The position numbers and the translations under genes were made by a program. Below the pieces are notes generated by a model. The model was not told the origin of the DNA, searched no databases, and saw nothing but the letters and a program-made list of their open reading frames with translations. Of a DNA stretch of 39,855 bases, positions 30,929-39,835 are shown piece by piece; the stretch's first letter is position 1; each line of letters starts with the position of its first letter. Source of the DNA: an uncultured Agathobaculum sp. (GTDB lineage Bacteria > Bacillota > Clostridia > Oscillospirales > Butyricicoccaceae); contig NZ_CALWUM010000019.1 in NCBI RefSeq assembly GCF_944384765.1, positions 1 to 39,855 on the forward strand. The letters are read 5' to 3'.

Positions 30929-33033
30929 AAGATAAGATTTTCGGCGTATTGCAACGCGTCGGCCGCTCGTTTATGCTGCCGATCGCCATTCTGCCGGTCG
31001 CCGGCCTGTTTCTCGGCATCGGCGGCTCGTTTACCAACGAAACCATGCTCGAGGCCTACGGCCTGATGGGGATCATGGGCCCGGGCACGATCATCTATGC
31101 GATCTTGCAGGTGCTCAACGATGCGGGCTCGGTTGTGTTCGACAACCTGCCGCTGATCTTTGCAATCGGCGTGGCGATCGGCATGGCAAAGCAGGAGAAG
31201 GAGGTCTCCGCCCTCTCCGCGGTCATCGCGTTCTTTGTCATGCACGCGACCATCGGTGCAATGATCAACGACTTCGGCGCGCCCGACCTGTCCGGCGCGA
31301 CCGCGAGCGTGCTCGGCATCAATTCGCTGCAAATGGGCGTGTTCGGCGGCATCATCGTCGGTCTGGGCGTGGCCGCGCTGCACAACCGCTTTTACAAAAT
31401 CCAGCTGCCGCAGGTGCTCAGCTTTTTCAGCGGCACGCGCTTTGTGCCGATCATCTCCGCGGCGGTCTATCTGCTGGTCGGCATTGCGATGTACTTCATC
31501 TGGCCGGTGATCCAGACCGGCATCAACGCGCTGGGCGCGTTCGTGCTCGCCTCGGGCTATGCCGGCACCTGGCTGTACGGCTTCATCGAGCGCGCGCTCA
31601 TCCCATTCGGCCTGCACCATGTGTTCTATATCCCGTTCTGGCAGACCGCGCTGGGCGGCACGGCCATGGTCGGCGGCGCACTGGTTGAGGGCGCGCAGAA
31701 CATCTTCTTTGCCGAGCTGGCAACCCCGGGCATCGCGCACTTCTCGGTCGAGGCGACCCGCTTTATGGCCGGCAAGTTCCCGCTGATGATCTTCGGCCTG
31801 CCGGGTGCGGCGCTCGCGCTGTACCGCTGCGCCAAGCCGGAAAACCGCAAGGCGGTCGGCGGCCTGCTGCTGTCCGCCGCGCTGACCTCCATGCTGACCG
31901 GCATCACCGAGCCGCTGGAGTTCACCTTCCTGTTTGTCGCGCCGGCGATGTATGTGGTGCACTGCGTGTTTGCGGGTGCTTCCTATATGCTCATGCATAT
32001 CCTGAATGTCGGCGTGGGCCTGACCTTCTCGGGCGGCCTGATCGACCTGACGCTGTTCGGCATCATGCAGGGCAACGCCAAAACCAGCTGGCTGTGGATT
32101 CCGGTCGTGGGCGTGGTGTATTTCATCGTGTACTATCTGGTGTTCTCGCTGATGATCAAGAAGTTCGACTACAAGACCCCGGGCCGTGACGACAGCGAGA
32201 TCAAGCTGTATACTCGGCAGGACGTCAACGCCAAAAACGCCGCCGCAGGCGAGGCTGCTGCGGCCGGCGGGGATAACGAGCTGTCCCGCCAGATCATGCT
32301 CGGCCTAGGCGGCAAGGCGAACATCTCGGATGTGGACTGCTGCATCACCCGCCTGCGCTGCACGGTGCATGACGCAGCCAAGGTGGACCAGGAGCTGCTC
32401 CGCCAGACCGGCGCCTCGGGTGTAATCTGCAAGGGCCAGGGCGTGCAGGTGGTCTATGGTCCGCGCGTATCCAACATCAAATCCGATCTGGAGGCTTATC
32501 TGGCCTCGCCTGCGAGCGACAAGGCAGAGTCGGCGGCTGCCGTTCCCGGGCCGAGTGAAAATGCCGCAGCATCGTCCGCAGGTGCAGTTGTGATCGCCAG
32601 CCCGCTGGACGGCCGGGTCATCCCGCTTGAAGAGATCGGGGACGGTGTATTCTCGGAAAAGATGGTGGGCGACGGTTTTGCGGTCGAGCCTACCGGCAGT
32701 GAGGTATACGCCCCGGCAGACTGCACGGTTGCAACCGTGTTCGGCACCAGGCATGCCATCGGTCTGACCACTCCGGAGGGGTGTGAGCTGCTCATCCATC
32801 TGGGCATTGACACCGTGCAGCTGGGCGGCGCGCCGTTCACCATCCATGTCAAGGAGGGCGATACGCTCAAAAAGGGCGACCTGATCGGCAGCTTTGACGC
32901 GCAGGCGATCCTTGACGCGGGCTACCGCACGGTCACGCCGGTCGTTGTGACCAACTCGGACGAATATACCTCCTTCCAGCTGCTGCACACCGGCGACACC
33001 GCGCATGGCGCGGATGTGCTGTCGGTCGAATAA
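30925..33033 (+). CDS. PTS EIICBA, glucose/N-acetylglucosamine family
   Basis: A 702-residue three-domain permease. EIIC spans about residues 1-415 with 10 or so membrane helices, beginning FMLPIAILPVAGLFLGIGG. EIIB follows a short Ala-rich linker with Cys473 in DCCITRLR as the phosphorylation site. A second Ala/Ser-rich linker leads to EIIA, whose two His lie in FGTRHAIGL and LLIHLGID. It transports and phosphorylates a hexose, most likely glucose or GlcNAc; the sequence does not separate the two. Start at GAGGAGGAAACCAG plus ATG, overlapping the antiterminator stop. Last gene of the operon. Confidence 0.95.
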   Translation: MKDKIFGVLQRVGRSFMLPIAILPVAGLFLGIGGSFTNETMLEAYGLMGIMGPGTIIYAILQVLNDAGSVVFDNLPLIFAIGVAIGMAKQEKEVSALSAVIAFFVMHATIGAMINDFGAPDLSGATASVLGINSLQMGVFGGIIVGLGVAALHNRFYKIQLPQVLSFFSGTRFVPIISAAVYLLVGIAMYFIWPVIQTGINALGAFVLASGYAGTWLYGFIERALIPFGLHHVFYIPFWQTALGGTAMVGGALVEGAQNIFFAELATPGIAHFSVEATRFMAGKFPLMIFGLPGAALALYRCAKPENRKAVGGLLLSAALTSMLTGITEPLEFTFLFVAPAMYVVHCVFAGASYMLMHILNVGVGLTFSGGLIDLTLFGIMQGNAKTSWLWIPVVGVVYFIVYYLVFSLMIKKFDYKTPGRDDSEIKLYTRQDVNAKNAAAGEAAAAGGDNELSRQIMLGLGGKANISDVDCCITRLRCTVHDAAKVDQELLRQTGASGVICKGQGVQVVYGPRVSNIKSDLEAYLASPASDKAESAAAVPGPSENAAASSAGAVVIASPLDGRVIPLEEIGDGVFSEKMVGDGFAVEPTGSEVYAPADCTVATVFGTRHAIGLTTPEGCELLIHLGIDTVQLGGAPFTIHVKEGDTLKKGDLIGSFDAQAILDAGYRTVTPVVVTNSDEYTSFQLLHTGDTAHGADVLSVE

Positions 33034-33062
33034 CCGTAACCAGTGCAAAAACAAAACGTATG

Positions 33063-33098
33063 CTCCGTTCTCCCCACGTGGGAGAGCGGAGTTTTTTT
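33063..33098 (+). terminator. Terminator of the PTS operon
   Basis: CTCCG and TCTCCC pair with GGGAGA and CGGAG around a short loop, followed by seven T, 30 nt after the stop codon. Confidence 0.9.
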
Positions 33099-33174
33099 GT
33101 TCGGTAAACCGGCAGGATCGTTTGTTCGCTGTTTTTTTGCACAAAAATACTGCTGAAATTTTTACACCCGTATC

Positions 33175-33202
33175 ACTGTCCAGCCAGTGCACTGGAGACA
33201 GT
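33175..33202. repeat. Nested palindrome upstream of the recombinase gene
   Basis: The perfect 12-bp palindrome CCAGTGCACTGG (33184-33195) is flanked by the inverted arms ACTGTC (33175-33180) and GACAGT (33197-33202). It lies in an AT-richer 360-bp stretch (33099-33457) that shows no gene. It may be a protein binding site. Confidence 0.5.
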
Positions 33203-33457
33203 TTTCGTTTGCCGCCGTCCTGCCGTGTGAAAATACTTTTTCGGATTTGTGCAGGAATACCCTGTTTTCGACATAAAATACAAATGTTTCCAAACAAAAT
33301 AGTTCACATTACTTTTTGAATTCTGAATTCTCTGTAACTTAAAGAAGGTATCTCACCATCCCCAAAAGTTTTTCTGCAAAATATGACAATTTTCTAACTC
33401 CGACCAAAAATGTATGATAAAATGAATGCTATCATGATACACAAAGGAGGCCTTGTA

Positions 33458-34495
33458 ATGAAAACACCGCACATTTATGAAGAAGATGGATACATACACT
33501 TCATGCTGCGACCGGAGGATTTGATGCGGCTGCGTTACTCAGAGGAGGCGAACACCCTGTTTGTCGACTTTATGGACCAGTGGCTGGATCAGATGAAAAC
33601 CCAGGTTCGTGAAAACACTATGGATGGTTACCGTTATGCATTTGAAAAGCATATCCGGCCATTCTTCGGCGCGCGAGGCACGACGCTTGCCACCGCCCGG
33701 CCAATCGACTTCCAGGATTTTGTCAACTTGAAGTTTTCACAGGGCCTTTCGCCGACCTCGATCGTCAAGTTTTATTCCATCATGCACAAATGTCTGAAGT
33801 ACGCGGTTGCCCTGCAGATCATCCCGCTCAATCCCTCGGACAATGTGATGCTGCCTAAGCGGTATAAATACCGCGGGCAGGTATACGACCGAACGCAGAT
33901 CAATGTATTCCTGACGGCAGCGCTGCACTCACCGGCTGAGGCCGCCTTTGTGCTCGCCGCGACCTACGGCCTGCGCCGTAGCGAATGCGCAGGCCTGCGG
34001 TGGAGCTCGGTCGATCTGCGCGCCCGCACCATGGTCATCAACCATACAGCGGTGCAATCCGGCGGCCGCGTGATCTATGCGGACAGTGTCAAAACCAAAT
34101 CCAGCTACCGCACCCTGCCGCTCTCGGATTCGCTCAAACGCTATCTCAGCGACCTGCGGCGCCGGCAAAATGAAAACCGCAAGAAATACGGCAAAAACTA
34201 TCACAAAACCGACTATGTCTGCTGCCATGAGGACGGCTCGCCTCTGCGGCCGGACTATATCTCGCGCGAGTTCGAGCGCGTGTGCCGCCGGGCGGCATTG
34301 CCGCGCATCCGGTTCCACGATCTGCGCCACTCGGTCGCCACACTGCTGCTGCAGCAGGGCTTTTCGCTCAAACAGATTCAGGAGTGGCTCGGCCATGCGG
34401 ACATCGCCACGACGGCGAACGTCTATGCACATGTGCCCTATGTGGAAAAAGTTTCGATCGCCAAGAGCGCAACGCCTGCGATCGTGCTCAATTGA
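33458..34495 (+). CDS. Tyrosine recombinase/integrase
   Basis: A 345-residue site-specific recombinase. Residues about 35-135 are the SAM-like core-binding domain (LFVDFMDQWLDQMKTQ); the catalytic domain follows. Catalytic residues are the Arg in TYGLRRSECAGL, the HxxR box FHDLRHSVATLL, His in WLGHADIATTANVYAHV and the Tyr of that motif as nucleophile. Size and layout match Tn916/phage-type integrases, but there is no excisionase, relaxase or phage gene next to it and no tRNA. It is either a remnant or a stand-alone switch recombinase. AAAGGAGG precedes the ATG. The AT-rich leader differs from its neighbours. Confidence 0.93.
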   Translation: MKTPHIYEEDGYIHFMLRPEDLMRLRYSEEANTLFVDFMDQWLDQMKTQVRENTMDGYRYAFEKHIRPFFGARGTTLATARPIDFQDFVNLKFSQGLSPTSIVKFYSIMHKCLKYAVALQIIPLNPSDNVMLPKRYKYRGQVYDRTQINVFLTAALHSPAEAAFVLAATYGLRRSECAGLRWSSVDLRARTMVINHTAVQSGGRVIYADSVKTKSSYRTLPLSDSLKRYLSDLRRRQNENRKKYGKNYHKTDYVCCHEDGSPLRPDYISREFERVCRRAALPRIRFHDLRHSVATLLLQQGFSLKQIQEWLGHADIATTANVYAHVPYVEKVSIAKSATPAIVLN

Positions 34496-34498
34496 TGG

Positions 34499-34526
34499 AA
34501 AAAAACGGCCGTCAGGCCGTTTTTTT
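34499..34526 (+). terminator. Terminator of the recombinase gene
   Basis: AAAAAAACGGCC and GGCCGTTTTTTT form a 12-bp stem around GTCA. It begins 4 nt after the stop codon. Confidence 0.92.
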
Positions 34527-34560
34527 CCGCCTGTGGCGGTCTGGGATGGTGCAATAAAAC

Positions 34561-34597
34561 TGTAACATTTCTCTGCCTGTGTCACGAATGTTACACT
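34561..34597. repeat. Inverted repeats upstream of the WG-SLH gene promoter
   Basis: TGTAACAT (34561-34568) and ATGTTACA (34588-34595) are perfect inverted arms 19 nt apart. The right arm is also part of a second, imperfect dyad GTGTCAC-GAAT-GTTACAC (34580-34597). They end 14 nt before the -35 box and may be an operator or a recombinase site. Confidence 0.5.
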
Positions 34598-34610
34598 TTT
34601 TCCAGGGCTA

Positions 34611-34639
34611 TTGTGAGCGGGAATCGGAAAGGATATAAT
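34611..34639 (+). promoter_or_regulatory. Promoter of the WG-SLH gene
   Basis: TTGTGA (34611-34616), a 17-nt spacer and a perfect TATAAT (34634-34639), 34 nt before the start codon. Confidence 0.7.
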
Positions 34640-34672
34640 TTAATCGTAAATATCTCCAAGGATGGAATGCCT

Positions 34673-36952
34673 ATGAAAAAACTGATCTGCGCCCTGACAG
34701 TGGCGCTTTCCGTATTTGTATGCGCGTCAGCGGCCTCCTCGCCGATTTTCCCGGTTGAGCAGACCGGCATTGACGGCGAGACCCGCTACGGCTATTTGGA
34801 TGACTCCGGTATGACCATACTGCCGTTTTCCTACACGCAGGCGGGAGAGTTTGCCGACTGCGGCCTGGCTGCGGTGGAGAACGACAAGTGGCAAACCGCG
34901 GTGATCGACCGCAGCGGACATCTGGTGATTCCCTACACGGACTCTCCGGTTTCTGTGGACTTTTCCGACAATATGGTCGCCTACCGGTATAAGGATCACA
35001 GCGTGTACTACACGCTTGCAGGCGAGCAGGTAGGCTCCTATGCGGGCGCCGTGGGCTTTTTTGAGGATGGCCTGCTGCTATGCAAAAGCCCGGCCTCGGA
35101 TCTGTATTCCTATGTGACCGAGAGCGGCGAGCCTGCCTTTGACGGCCAGTTTTCCAATGCAGGTTCGTTTTCGGGCGGCCGGGCGCTTGTCCAGGACACG
35201 GACGGCAGCTTTTATGCGATCGATACCACGGGCAATACCCTGTATTCGCTTGGCAGCGGCATTACGCCGTCCTACATGACCATTTTCGGCGAAGATACGA
35301 TCGTGCTGTCCAACGGAACGCGCGAGGCGCTGTATTCGCTCTCCCGTAACGAATACCTGACCGATTTTATCTACACCACCATCTCTGAATTCCACGACGG
35401 CGTGGCGATGGTGCAGCAGGTTAACCGCTGGGGCTTGATGGATACGACCGGCCGATGGCTGACTGAGCCGACGTATTATTACCTCTCCTACATGGGAGAG
35501 GGCCTGTACGCCGCCCGAAGTGAGGATGGCTCGGCCGCTGCGGTGGACGCAAACGGCAATATCGCTTACCGCACGAGCAGTTATGCGGGCGGCTTCAATG
35601 AGCTGCACTACGGTCTGTCCTGGCACGGAACCGAGTCCGGCACGCTGATTTTCTTCAAACGCAACGGCGGCTATTTTGCCAGCCTGGAAAACGCGGAAAA
35701 TCCGACCCTGCTGAGCGAAAATGTGGTGCGCGTGACGCAGGACGGCAAACTGCGCTATATCAACCTTGCCACAGGGCGGGTCCTGTTCGAGCAGCCGACC
35801 TCGTTTAACCTGGGCAACGGCATCACGGCGAACACCGTGCATTATGAAAAATTCATGGGCTTCCTGGAGGATGGCAGCTCGCACGGCTGGGATGTGGACT
35901 TCTCGGAAATCACCGGCCTGTCGGACGAGTCGGTGCAGAAGTCGATCAATGATGCAATCCGCACGTTCTTCCTGGAAGGGCCATCGGTCAGCGCGGAATA
36001 TGAGGCTCTGGAGGGCGGCTACGGCGCCTCCATCGAGGGTTCGGTGCTGGTCGTATGGGCCAATTGCGTCAGCGGCAAGGGCGTGGGTGCCGCAGTGTGG
36101 AACGGCAGCCTTGCGTTTGACCTGCACACCGGCCAGCAGTATGGGATAACCGATCTGTTTCAGAGCGGCTATATGAACACGGTGAAGGACCTGCTGCCGG
36201 ACACCTATCCGATCTATCTTTACAGCTATCCGCGCGTGAGCACAGATGGCGTTACTTGGCACTACAACGAATATGAAAGCGAAACGCGCCGCGCCTACAC
36301 GGAGAGCTATCTGCTGACCTTTGACCAGCTGCGCGATGTGGTCGATCAGGACGGCGCCTTCTATCAGGCGCTGCAAACGCCGTATGTCCGGCCCGCATCC
36401 ACCGTTGCGGGCTTCTCGGATGTGAGCATCACGCACTGGGCGGCTTCTTACATTCAGGCAGTCGCGGATGCCGGGCTGATGGAGGGCGCAGGCGGCCTGT
36501 TCCGGCCGGATGCACCGATCACCGCGGCTGAGGCCTGCGCCACGGTCGTACGCAGCCAGCAGCTGCCCGCAGCCGATACGCCGATGGCGGGCCTGCCGGA
36601 GGACGCCTGGTATACTCCCGAGGTAAGCGCCGCTTACGCCGCCGGCCTGCTGGACGGTCTGGCGGACGATTTCCAGCCCACGGCAGCGATCTCCCGCGCG
36701 GATGCGATGCAGCTGTTTGCGAATGCGCTGGTGCGGCAGGGCAGTCAGCTGCCGGATGAGCAGACGGTCGGACAGATGCTCGCCGCCTATACGGATGCGG
36801 ACAGCATTCCCGCGGAACAGCGTGCAGCGGTCGTGCTGTGTATGCAGAACGGGCTGATTAGCGGCTATCCCGATGGCACGCTGCGGCCGAACAATACGCT
36901 CACGCGCAGCGAGTTTGCCAAGCTGCTGACTGTGCTGCCGGCAAGCGCATAA
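34673..36952 (+). CDS. Secreted WG-repeat / DUF3298-like / SLH surface protein
   Basis: A 759-residue cell-surface protein. The signal peptide is MKKLICALTVALSVFVCASA. Residues about 25-420 contain WG-type beta repeats (for example RYGYLDDSGMTILPFSY and NRWGLMDTTGRWLTEPTYY). Residues about 420-575 resemble the DUF3298/RsiV-type domain (WNGSLAFDLHTGQQYGITDLF). The C-terminus carries three SLH domains (from about 600, 645 and 700) that bind pyruvylated wall polymers. A start at 34673 is preferred to an ATG 6 nt earlier by spacing to AAGGA. A role in sensing or binding at the cell surface is inferred. It lies next to the recombinase and before another SLH gene with its own promoter. Confidence 0.85.
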   Translation: MKKLICALTVALSVFVCASAASSPIFPVEQTGIDGETRYGYLDDSGMTILPFSYTQAGEFADCGLAAVENDKWQTAVIDRSGHLVIPYTDSPVSVDFSDNMVAYRYKDHSVYYTLAGEQVGSYAGAVGFFEDGLLLCKSPASDLYSYVTESGEPAFDGQFSNAGSFSGGRALVQDTDGSFYAIDTTGNTLYSLGSGITPSYMTIFGEDTIVLSNGTREALYSLSRNEYLTDFIYTTISEFHDGVAMVQQVNRWGLMDTTGRWLTEPTYYYLSYMGEGLYAARSEDGSAAAVDANGNIAYRTSSYAGGFNELHYGLSWHGTESGTLIFFKRNGGYFASLENAENPTLLSENVVRVTQDGKLRYINLATGRVLFEQPTSFNLGNGITANTVHYEKFMGFLEDGSSHGWDVDFSEITGLSDESVQKSINDAIRTFFLEGPSVSAEYEALEGGYGASIEGSVLVVWANCVSGKGVGAAVWNGSLAFDLHTGQQYGITDLFQSGYMNTVKDLLPDTYPIYLYSYPRVSTDGVTWHYNEYESETRRAYTESYLLTFDQLRDVVDQDGAFYQALQTPYVRPASTVAGFSDVSITHWAASYIQAVADAGLMEGAGGLFRPDAPITAAEACATVVRSQQLPAADTPMAGLPEDAWYTPEVSAAYAAGLLDGLADDFQPTAAISRADAMQLFANALVRQGSQLPDEQTVGQMLAAYTDADSIPAEQRAAVVLCMQNGLISGYPDGTLRPNNTLTRSEFAKLLTVLPASA

Positions 36953-36983
36953 GGCCGCCGGGGCCATCCTTTTCGGCAACAGG

Positions 36984-37012
36984 GCGGCGCAGCGGCAGGC
37001 TGCGCCGCTTTT
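36984..37012 (+). terminator. Terminator of the WG-SLH gene
   Basis: GCGGCGCAGC (36984-36993) pairs with GCTGCGCCGC (36999-37008), followed by TTTT. It lies 31 nt after the stop codon. Confidence 0.8.
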
Positions 37013-37058
37013 CCGTTGTCCTTACGTCGCTGTGCGGCGGTAAACCGCAAAATAACAG

Positions 37059-37087
37059 TACACAAATGCCCCAATCAATGGTAGAAT
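37059..37087 (+). promoter_or_regulatory. Promoter of the large SLH adhesin-like gene
   Basis: TACACA (37059-37064), a 17-nt spacer and TAGAAT (37082-37087), 31 nt before the GTG start. The -35 is weak. Confidence 0.5.
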
Positions 37088-37118
37088 AGGATTATCAAAA
37101 TCAACGAGGTGATTGCTT

Positions 37119-39698
37119 GTGAAAAGATTGCTGTCCGCCGTGGCGGCGGCCGCTGTGCTGGTGAGCACGGTGCCGTCGGCTCTTGCGGTTTCCGACATAA
37201 CCGGTCATTGGGCCGCGCCCTACCTGACCGAGATGCACGAGCTTGGCATCATCAACCCCTCCAGCTCGACCGGCGAATATACGCCGGACACCCCCATCAT
37301 GCGCTGGGAATTCATGCGCTATATCAACCGCGCATTTGGCTTTACCGAAAAGGCCTCGATCAATTACAGCGACGTCAGCCCGTCGGATTCGTATTATGAG
37401 ACCGTGCAGATCGCCGTGGAATACGGTTACATCAACGGTGTCAGCAGCGACCGCATCGCCCCTGAGAGCACACTGACCCGCGAGCAGGCCGCCACCATCC
37501 TCGGCCGCCTGCACAAGTATACGCCGGACGCCGATCTGTCCGCGCTTGGTGCGTTTTCCGACCAGGGTTCGATCAGCGAGTACAGCCGCGCCTATGTAGC
37601 CGAAGCGGTCGAGCGCGGCTATATTGACGGCTATACCGACGGCACCTTCCTTCCCCAGGGTGAGATCAAGCGCGGCGAGATCGCCAAGATCCTGTACTAT
37701 TTCCTCGGCTCGTCGCTGCAAACCTCCGGTACGTCCTATACCAGCGCGGATCTCGCATCCGACCGGGAAAACGTGACCATCTCCGCGCCCTGCACTCTGT
37801 CGGATGCAACGGTAGAGGGCAACCTGTACATCACCGAGGGCGTCGGCTCCGGTGCGGTCGCGCTGAATAACGTCACGGTAGAGGGCGAAATCATCGTCAG
37901 CAGCGGCGACGTCACCATGGACGGCGTTTCCGCGCTCAGTCTGGTGGTTTCCGACCCGCGGAACACCGACCCGCAGGTGACCGTGACCGGCAACACCAGC
38001 ATCGGCTCTACCGAAGTGCAGACCGACGCGGCGCTGACCGAGCGCAGCCTGTCCGCTACCGCGGGCGGTTTCTCTGACCTGACGATGGCGGGCGATAATA
38101 TCTCGCTGACGCTGGATGCGGCAGTGTGGAATGTGACCACGCAAGGCGAGAGCACCATCCTGACCACGGGCAGCACCTCGATCAGCACGCTGACAGCCTA
38201 CGCTGCGACCAGTGTTTCGGGCGGTGGTTCAGTGCAGACGGCAAAACTCAACGCTTCGGGCTGCGAGCTGACCATGCGCCCGTCCACGGTCGAGCTGGCA
38301 AGCGGCGTGACTGCGGTGATCGCAGGGGAGGAAACCGCCTCGTCCAACAGCATTTCGGTGACCCCGTCCGTGCTGTCATTCGATATCGGCGACCGGGACG
38401 AACTGGCGCACTATTATGACTTCACCTTCAACGCGGACAAGAACGATCTGGCCCGCGTCACGGTCGCTGGACAAACGCTGCGGCAGGGCACGGATTATAA
38501 CCTGCTCAGCGATCGCAACGGCATTCGCCTTTACAAGACCTTTCTGACAACGCTCGACAAGGGCAGCTACACAGCAGAGCTGCTGTTTGCAGACGGGGAG
38601 ACCGCAGCCATCGGCATTGCGGTGCAGGATACCTCAAAGGGCGCGATCAGCCCATCCCAGCTCACTTTTGACAAATACGAAGATTCGGTCAACTATACCG
38701 ACCTGACCGTCACCCTGTCGCTGCCGGCCGGCACCCGGCTGGAGTCGGTCAAGATCGGCAGCACGGTGCTCGAGCGCGGCGTGGATTATAACTACAATTC
38801 CGCCACCGGCGTTGTGACCCTGCTGCGCGAGTCGCTCGATGATCGCAGCCGCGGCTCGTATACAATCACCTTCACGCCCAATCAGGGTTCGTCGCTCACC
38901 TGCGCGCTGACCGTGACCGATACTTCCCCGGTCAACGAAGTGTTGCCCGAGTCGGTCGATTTTGACGCCAACCCCAGTGCGGGTGGTTATGCGGATGTCA
39001 CCGTTACGCTCAACACGGCGGACGGCGCCGAACTTGAGAGCATCCGTGCGGGCGGCAAGACGCTGGAAGAGGACTGGCAGTACCGTATCAGCGGCAACCA
39101 GGTGACGATCAACAAATCCGCGATCGCCTCTTTCGCTGAAAACGGCGCGAACTATGCGGATTTCACCTTTGCGATGTCGACCGGGCGCAATCCGGTCCTG
39201 CGCATCAACTATGTGACCACCTATGCGCTGCGCGTTAACGTGACCGACGACCTCGGCCTGCCGATCGGGGACGCCCGGGTCACGATCACGCCGGAGGACG
39301 AGGAGGAAGGCTCGGCAGAACAGACCGTCTACACCGACTCCAACGGCCAGGCGACCGTGTATGTTAAGCGCGGAAGCTATGAGGTCACCGCACAGCACGA
39401 CCGCTTCACCGCAGATGTCAGCCAGAGCGTGCGCGTCACCGCGGCGCGGACGGTCAACCTGACCGGTGAAATCCTGGAGAGCGTGCAGGTGGTCGTGACC
39501 AATCAGTACGGCGCGCCGCTTTCGGGCGCAGTCGTCACTATCGGCGGCAAAAGTGTCACCACGGGCACGACCGGCACGGCATCCTTCAGCCTCAGGCGCG
39601 GCAACTATGTGGCGCAGGTCGCCTGCACCGGCTATACCACGCAGAGCGTACAGCTTTCGGTGACCGATTCGCTGCTCACGCGCGTGCAGCTCGGCTGA
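37119..39698 (+). CDS. SLH-domain surface protein with Ig-like repeats (GTG start)
   Basis: An 859-residue exported protein. After the signal peptide (about residues 1-23) come three N-terminal SLH domains (about 25-75, 82-130 and 145-195). Residues about 205-405 are Thr/Ser-rich with a beta-helix-like pattern. Three X2-type Ig-like modules follow (about 410-705, each with a DYN- or DW-containing strand such as LRQGTDYNLL and LERGVDYNYN). Two carboxypeptidase-regulatory or Cna-B-like modules end it (about 712-775 and 780-859). This layout fits an S-layer-attached stalk or adhesin; no enzyme domain is present. GAGGTGAT precedes the GTG at 37119 at proper spacing; the TTG 6 nt earlier overlaps that site. 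Confidence 0.88.
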   Translation: MKRLLSAVAAAAVLVSTVPSALAVSDITGHWAAPYLTEMHELGIINPSSSTGEYTPDTPIMRWEFMRYINRAFGFTEKASINYSDVSPSDSYYETVQIAVEYGYINGVSSDRIAPESTLTREQAATILGRLHKYTPDADLSALGAFSDQGSISEYSRAYVAEAVERGYIDGYTDGTFLPQGEIKRGEIAKILYYFLGSSLQTSGTSYTSADLASDRENVTISAPCTLSDATVEGNLYITEGVGSGAVALNNVTVEGEIIVSSGDVTMDGVSALSLVVSDPRNTDPQVTVTGNTSIGSTEVQTDAALTERSLSATAGGFSDLTMAGDNISLTLDAAVWNVTTQGESTILTTGSTSISTLTAYAATSVSGGGSVQTAKLNASGCELTMRPSTVELASGVTAVIAGEETASSNSISVTPSVLSFDIGDRDELAHYYDFTFNADKNDLARVTVAGQTLRQGTDYNLLSDRNGIRLYKTFLTTLDKGSYTAELLFADGETAAIGIAVQDTSKGAISPSQLTFDKYEDSVNYTDLTVTLSLPAGTRLESVKIGSTVLERGVDYNYNSATGVVTLLRESLDDRSRGSYTITFTPNQGSSLTCALTVTDTSPVNEVLPESVDFDANPSAGGYADVTVTLNTADGAELESIRAGGKTLEEDWQYRISGNQVTINKSAIASFAENGANYADFTFAMSTGRNPVLRINYVTTYALRVNVTDDLGLPIGDARVTITPEDEEEGSAEQTVYTDSNGQATVYVKRGSYEVTAQHDRFTADVSQSVRVTAARTVNLTGEILESVQVVVTNQYGAPLSGAVVTIGGKSVTTGTTGTASFSLRRGNYVAQVACTGYTTQSVQLSVTDSLLTRVQLG

Positions 39699-39731
39699 GC
39701 ATACGGAAAACAGCATACCGCGATAAAAACC

Positions 39732-39771
39732 AAATCAGCCGCCCGGCAAAACGCCGGACGGCTGATTTTTT
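39732..39771 (+). terminator. Terminator of the SLH adhesin-like gene
   Basis: AAATCAGCCG pairs with CGGCTGATTT, with an inner CCGGC/GCCGG stem, followed by a T run. It lies 33 nt after the stop codon. Confidence 0.9.
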
Positions 39772-39804
39772 GCAATTGTTTGACTCAAAATGCAACGGCG
39801 CAAG

Positions 39805-39835
39805 CTCCATCTGAAAGCGCAAGCGTCAGGTGGAG
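39805..39835. repeat. Hairpin at the window edge
   Basis: CTCCATCTGA (39805-39814) pairs with TCAGGTGGAG (39826-39835) with one wobble pair. No T-tract follows and the downstream context is cut off, so its role is unclear. Confidence 0.4.

Noticed and set aside
33034..34560. Prophage or integrative element
   Set aside because: Only the recombinase is present. No structural, replication, mobilisation or excisionase gene and no duplicated attachment site is visible.
34561..34639. Invertible promoter switch
   Set aside because: The inverted arms at 34561-34595 do not enclose the promoter at 34611-34639, so a simple inversion switch is not supported.
35078..36979. 633-codon minus-strand frame
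   Set aside because: Antisense to the WG-SLH gene, which has signal peptide, promoter, terminator and known domains.
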